Below are positions 5,921 through 7,955 of a DNA stretch of 7,955 nt, one piece after another (positions within the stretch are counted from its first letter, which is position 1; the number at the start of each line of letters is the position of its first letter). This stretch comes from an uncultured Hyphomicrobiales bacterium (GTDB lineage Bacteria; Pseudomonadota; Alphaproteobacteria; Rhizobiales; Beijerinckiaceae), in NCBI GenBank assembly GCA_903932565.1, contig CAIZGQ010000517.1, forward strand, positions 1 to 7,955, written 5' to 3'. Position numbers and translations under genes: made by a program. The notes beneath the pieces are model-generated. The model saw only the letters and a list, made by a program, of their open reading frames with translations. It ran no database searches and was not told the origin of the DNA.

Positions 5921-6574
5921 TCAGTGCGCGGCGAGCGCCAGCGTCGTGGCCGACTTTGCAGAGGAGGCGCCTGACGGACTTGTCGACGTGCTGGGCTCGA
6001 GGGCGGCAACTGGTGAGGCTGGCCCGCGCGCAACCGCCTTGGGGTCGGAGGCTTCCGGGGTCGTGCTCAGGAATGCGGCAAGGTCGTCTGTGCTGCGCGC
6101 CGCGATGGTCTGCAGCACTCGGTCGTCGACCAGGGCCCAGAGATCGGAGGTTGGATCGGCATTCGCCTTTCCAATGATCAGGGCATCCTCGACGCGCTGA
6201 ACGCGGTGGCGATTATGATCGAACAGGTCCCAGACATATCCGACGCTGACACCGTCCTCGCCATTGCGCACATTGAGGTAGCCGCGAACGAGGTAGGCAG
6301 CGCCTGCAGAGGCGGACACTGTGATTTCGCGCGCTGCAGCCTGGGAATTCAATTGCGCCTCAAAGCGCTGGGCAAAGGTGCCGGGCAAGCCATCAAAACT
6401 GGCAAAGGCTACGCTCGCGGCCCTGGGGCTGATGCCATTGGCGGGTGCCTTGGGCCGCAGGTCCGGCTGGGCGACGGAAACGGCAAGGCCGGACATCTGA
6501 TCGTTGCAGCCACACAATGTAAGGGAGATGGCGCAAACGACCGCAAATGAACGCAAGACTTCTGCACCCGACAT
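5921..6574 (-). CDS. Putative lipoprotein of unknown function
   Basis: This is a 217-residue protein. The N-terminus has a hydrophobic signal segment (about 8-21) ending in the lipobox LCGC (20-23), so cleavage and lipidation at Cys23 are expected, anchoring it to the inner or outer membrane facing the periplasm. The folded part (about 50-180) contains SFDGLPGTFAQRFEAQLN, AAYLVRGYLNV, GVSVGYVWDLFD, RVQRVEDALII and DDLAAFLSTTPEA. It looks like an uncharacterised rhizobial lipoprotein family, recalled rather than searched. The last 35 or so residues are a Ser/Thr/Pro/Ala-rich tail. The ATG at 6574 is chosen because AGGGGG lies 7 bases upstream; an in-frame GTG two codons earlier would sit on the ribosome site. 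It lies between phyR and prs on the same strand, with separate spacing on both sides. The product is supported as a lipoprotein; no activity can be assigned. Confidence 0.82.
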   Translation of the reverse strand: MSGAEVLRSFAVVCAISLTLCGCNDQMSGLAVSVAQPDLRPKAPANGISPRAASVAFASFDGLPGTFAQRFEAQLNSQAAAREITVSASAGAAYLVRGYLNVRNGEDGVSVGYVWDLFDHNRHRVQRVEDALIIGKANADPTSDLWALVDDRVLQTIAARSTDDLAAFLSTTPEASDPKAVARGPASPVAALEPSTSTSPSGASSAKSATTLALAAH

Positions 6575-6672
6575 ACGCACACCCCCTGCCCCAACGACCC
6601 GACAAGCCCCCGGTGGTTAAGGAAGCGTTACCGCGTTTTGGTCAGAGGGTCCAGCGGGCGGGCAAGAGCTCA

Positions 6673-6702
6673 AGCGCCTGATGGGCATTATGGTTAGGCG
6701 CT
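6673..6702 (-). terminator. Inverted repeat after phyR, possible weak terminator
   Basis: AGCGCCT (6673-6679) and AGGCGCT (6696-6702) are a perfect 7-bp inverted repeat with a 16-base loop, 14 bases past the phyR stop. The sequence that follows on the minus strand (TGAGCTCTTG) is only mildly U-rich, so termination would be inefficient or Rho-dependent. The rest of the phyR-lipoprotein gap shows no convincing promoter. Confidence 0.35.
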
Positions 6703-6716
6703 GGCGTGCAACGCGA

Positions 6717-7532
6717 TCAGGTGGCCAAAGCCGCTTCACTCTTGCGGCGCGAGCGCCGATCAAAAAACAAGGCCTGACTGATGACCGCCTTGAGGCTGTC
6801 AACGGTGAAGGGCTTGGAGATCAGAAACGCAGGCTCGGGCTGCTGGCCGGTGAGGAAGCGCTCCGGATAGGCGGTGACGAAAATCACTGGCACTTCAAAA
6901 TCGCCTAAAATCTCGTTGACCGCTTCCAGCCCCGAGCTGCCATCGGCCAGCTGAATGTCCGCCAGAATAAGGCCCGGATGAACATCGCGCGCGGCGGCCG
7001 ACGCCTCGCGGTGGGTGCGGGCGATGTTGGTGACGCGGTGACCGAGCTCTTCCACCAGCGTCTGCAGGTCGAGCGCGATGAAGGGTTCATCCTCGATAAT
7101 CAGCACATCGGTGCAAATCTGGTCCGCGATTTCACGACCCGCAGCATCGACGAGTCGCATTGCATCGTCCGGCGTCAGGTCCATTATCTGCGCAATATAG
7201 GCAGGCGGAAAGCCTTCCAGCGCATTCAGCAAAAAGGCGATCCGCGGACGCAAGGAGATCGCATCCAGATTTTTGCGGGCACCGCGTTCGTCGCCGCTGG
7301 ATCCCGCATCCTCACCGGGCTCGTCTCCCGGCGAGGCATTCCAAACTTTTAGAAAGAGGCCATAGAGCGCAATGCGAACGTCGGTCTTGGCGGAAAACAC
7401 CAGAGGATTGGCAACAATGGCTTCAAGTGTTGCAAGAACATAGGCATCCCCGCCCTTCTGCGACCCAACCAGTGCGCGGGCAAACCGGCGCAGGCAGGGA
7501 ATATGCGAGGAAATTTCCTGTGATGCAGACAT
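6717..7532 (-). CDS. phyR: PhyR, sigma-mimic response regulator of the general stress response
   Basis: This 271-residue cytoplasmic regulator has the inverted layout diagnostic of PhyR: a sigma-factor-like domain first and a receiver second. The sigma2-like part is about residues 10-65 (IPCLRRFARALVGSQKGGDAYV), followed by a Gly/Asp/Glu-rich linker (66-90). The sigma4-like part is about 91-135 (LRPRIAFLLNALEGFPPAYIAQIMDLT). In the receiver (141-255) the acidic pair is E147/D148, the phospho-acceptor D192 in ADIQLADG, the switch Thr T220 in FVTAYPERFLTG and the lysine K240 in SKPF. The FVTAY block fits the unusual receiver subclass of PhyR proteins. When phosphorylated, family members release the sigma-like domain to bind the anti-sigma factor NepR and free EcfG. 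The start at 7532 has AAGGTGA 8 bases upstream; a Met 12 codons earlier lacks one. It is divergent from the putative nepR. Confidence 0.96.
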   Translation of the reverse strand: MSASQEISSHIPCLRRFARALVGSQKGGDAYVLATLEAIVANPLVFSAKTDVRIALYGLFLKVWNASPGDEPGEDAGSSGDERGARKNLDAISLRPRIAFLLNALEGFPPAYIAQIMDLTPDDAMRLVDAAGREIADQICTDVLIIEDEPFIALDLQTLVEELGHRVTNIARTHREASAAARDVHPGLILADIQLADGSSGLEAVNEILGDFEVPVIFVTAYPERFLTGQQPEPAFLISKPFTVDSLKAVISQALFFDRRSRRKSEAALAT

Positions 7533-7588
7533 CTCGAAATCACCTTTGACCGGACAAGCCCAATCCAAACCGGGCGTCTAACAAAACA

Positions 7589-7645
7589 CAATTGCGGGCG
7601 AGGCTTGCCGAAATTGCGCTAATGCCTAGAAATAACACGCAATTG
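7589..7645. repeat. Three AATTGCG half-sites in the phyR leader
   Basis: AATTGCG occurs at 7590-7596 and 7612-7618 on the plus strand, 22 bases apart, and in reverse as CGCAATT at 7638-7644. The outer pair extends to a perfect 8-bp inverted repeat, CAATTGCG (7589-7596) with CGCAATTG (7638-7645). They lie between the EcfG-like element and phyR. They could be protein-binding sites or fold as a leader hairpin. Confidence 0.45.
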
Positions 7646-7647
7646 AA

Positions 7648-7674
7648 GGAACCAATAACGCGGGGAAAAGTTCC
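7648..7674. promoter_or_regulatory. Near-symmetric EcfG-type promoter element, readable in both directions
   Basis: On the plus strand GGAAC (7648-7652) is followed after 16 bases by AGTT (7669-7672). On the minus strand GGAAC (7674-7670) is followed after 16 bases by GGTT (7653-7650). The known EcfG/sigma-EcfG consensus is GGAAC-N16/17-CGTT, so each reading has a perfect -35 and three of four -10 bases. The plus reading points to nepR (start near 7680) and the minus reading to phyR (start near 7643). Both genes are EcfG-controlled in several alphaproteobacteria. Confidence 0.6.
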
Positions 7675-7724
7675 CTTTCCGTTGCGCCACGTGCAAAGTT
7701 TGTACGCAAGACGGTTTGCGTGCG

Positions 7725-7766
7725 TCAGTCCGGCACGACGGACATGCGGCACCGGACTGATTTTAT
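7725..7766 (+). terminator. Terminator-like hairpin in the presumed nepR leader
   Basis: TCAGTCCGG (7725-7733) and CCGGACTGA (7752-7760) form a perfect 9-bp stem with an 18-base loop, directly followed by TTTTAT (7761-7766). It lies downstream of the EcfG-like element and 47 bases before the presumed nepR start. An alternative hairpin, GTCCG (7728-7732) with CGGAC (7739-7743), uses the same left arm and would prevent the terminator stem. It could be an attenuator or the 3' end of a small RNA of about 85 bases. Confidence 0.5.
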
Positions 7767-7769
7767 GGG

Positions 7770-7798
7770 TTGAGATGCGTGTTCTTGAGCGCAATAGG
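7770..7798 (+). promoter_or_regulatory. Candidate housekeeping promoter just before nepR
   Basis: TTGAGA (7770-7775) and AATAGG (7793-7798) are 17 bases apart. The -35 is one mismatch from TTGACA but the -10 is poor. Transcription would start near 7805, leaving a very short leader. It would lie beyond the terminator-like hairpin and could supply basal anti-sigma expression. Confidence 0.25.
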
Positions 7799-7813
7799 TG
7801 AGTCGAGGGCGAC

Positions 7814-7955
7814 ATGGACGAGAATAAATCGCGTCTGAGGAAGAACGACCGCCATCTCACGGCTGTGGTAACACCCCCGCGGGCTGATAAAGGCGAACCG
7901 CCCAAGTCTGGCGACAAACCCTCGGCTGGATCCGATGGCAGCAAAGCCCGCAAAC
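7814..7955 (+). CDS. nepR: Probable NepR anti-sigma factor, N-terminal part (cut by window end)
   Basis: ATG at 7814, preceded by GAGGG, opens a frame that stays open to the window edge (47 codons). The visible residues are polar, basic and proline-rich (MDENKSRLRKNDRHLTAVV, then many Lys, Pro, Gly, Asp), as expected for the disordered N-terminal extension of NepR. The two conserved helices that bind EcfG or PhyR would start after the cut and are not seen. The call therefore rests on position: divergent from phyR behind an EcfG-type promoter, the standard arrangement in which nepR is followed by ecfG. NepR holds EcfG inactive until phosphorylated PhyR takes it away. Another small regulatory gene remains possible. 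Confidence 0.6.
   Translation, partial: MDENKSRLRKNDRHLTAVVTPPRADKGEPPKSGDKPSAGSDGSKARK

Noticed and set aside
5010..6200. A 396-codon open frame on the plus strand opposite prs
   Set aside because: It runs antisense to the motif-complete prs gene and on into the lipoprotein gene, has no recognisable domain, and is a typical by-product of GC-rich coding sequence.
7533..7568. A start 12 codons upstream for phyR
   Set aside because: No ribosome site is found there, while AAGGTGA is well placed for the start at 7532, giving the usual PhyR length.
7687..7692. CACGTG palindrome near the EcfG-like element
   Set aside because: A six-base palindrome is expected often by chance and no second copy or spacing pattern supports it.
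7540..7953. A minus-strand frame covering the phyR-nepR gap
   Set aside because: It overlaps the EcfG-type promoter, the leader hairpin and the putative nepR start, and its translation has no recognisable features.

Overview
The window is a GC-rich chromosomal segment of an alphaproteobacterium, most likely a Rhizobiales/Hyphomicrobiales member. Three things point there: the rplY (L25/Ctc) - pth - ychF gene set, a phyR gene facing away from what looks like nepR (the alphaproteobacteria-specific general stress response core), and a dispersed palindromic element of a kind common in rhizobial intergenic DNA. No transposase, phage, CRISPR, tRNA or rRNA gene is visible. No gap between genes exceeds 300 bases.

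Layout, left to right. Bases 1-164 are a palindromic repeat region downstream of ychF (minus strand, 165-1262), an OBG-family translation-associated ATPase/GTPase. Divergent from it is a plus-strand YchJ/SEC-C zinc-motif protein (1458-1973), possibly read from a leaderless transcript. It converges, with only 8 bases between stops, on a minus-strand GT4 glycosyltransferase (1982-3184). Then follow pth, peptidyl-tRNA hydrolase (3260-3850), rplY, ribosomal protein L25 with an Ala/Lys/Pro tail (3959-4660), and prs, PRPP synthetase (4815-5759), all on the minus strand. A strong intrinsic terminator lies between rplY and pth. The prs gene has a candidate promoter followed directly by a structured leader and a 15-codon upstream frame whose stop touches the prs start.

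The right part is stress-regulatory. A minus-strand lipoprotein of unknown function (5921-6574) is followed by phyR (6717-7532), the sigma-mimic response regulator. After a 281-base divergent control region comes the start of a plus-strand gene cut by the window edge, probably nepR (7814-7955+). In the known pathway phosphorylated PhyR sequesters NepR and frees the ECF sigma factor EcfG; ecfG itself would lie beyond the window.

Most coding content is ordinary housekeeping. The most interesting material is non-coding. The phyR/nepR control region holds a near-symmetric GGAAC...GTTCC element that reads as an EcfG-type promoter in both directions, a terminator-like hairpin with a mutually exclusive alternative in the presumed nepR leader, and three AATTGCG half-sites in the phyR leader. 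The prs leader is the second candidate regulatory structure. All of these are predictions from sequence reading only.
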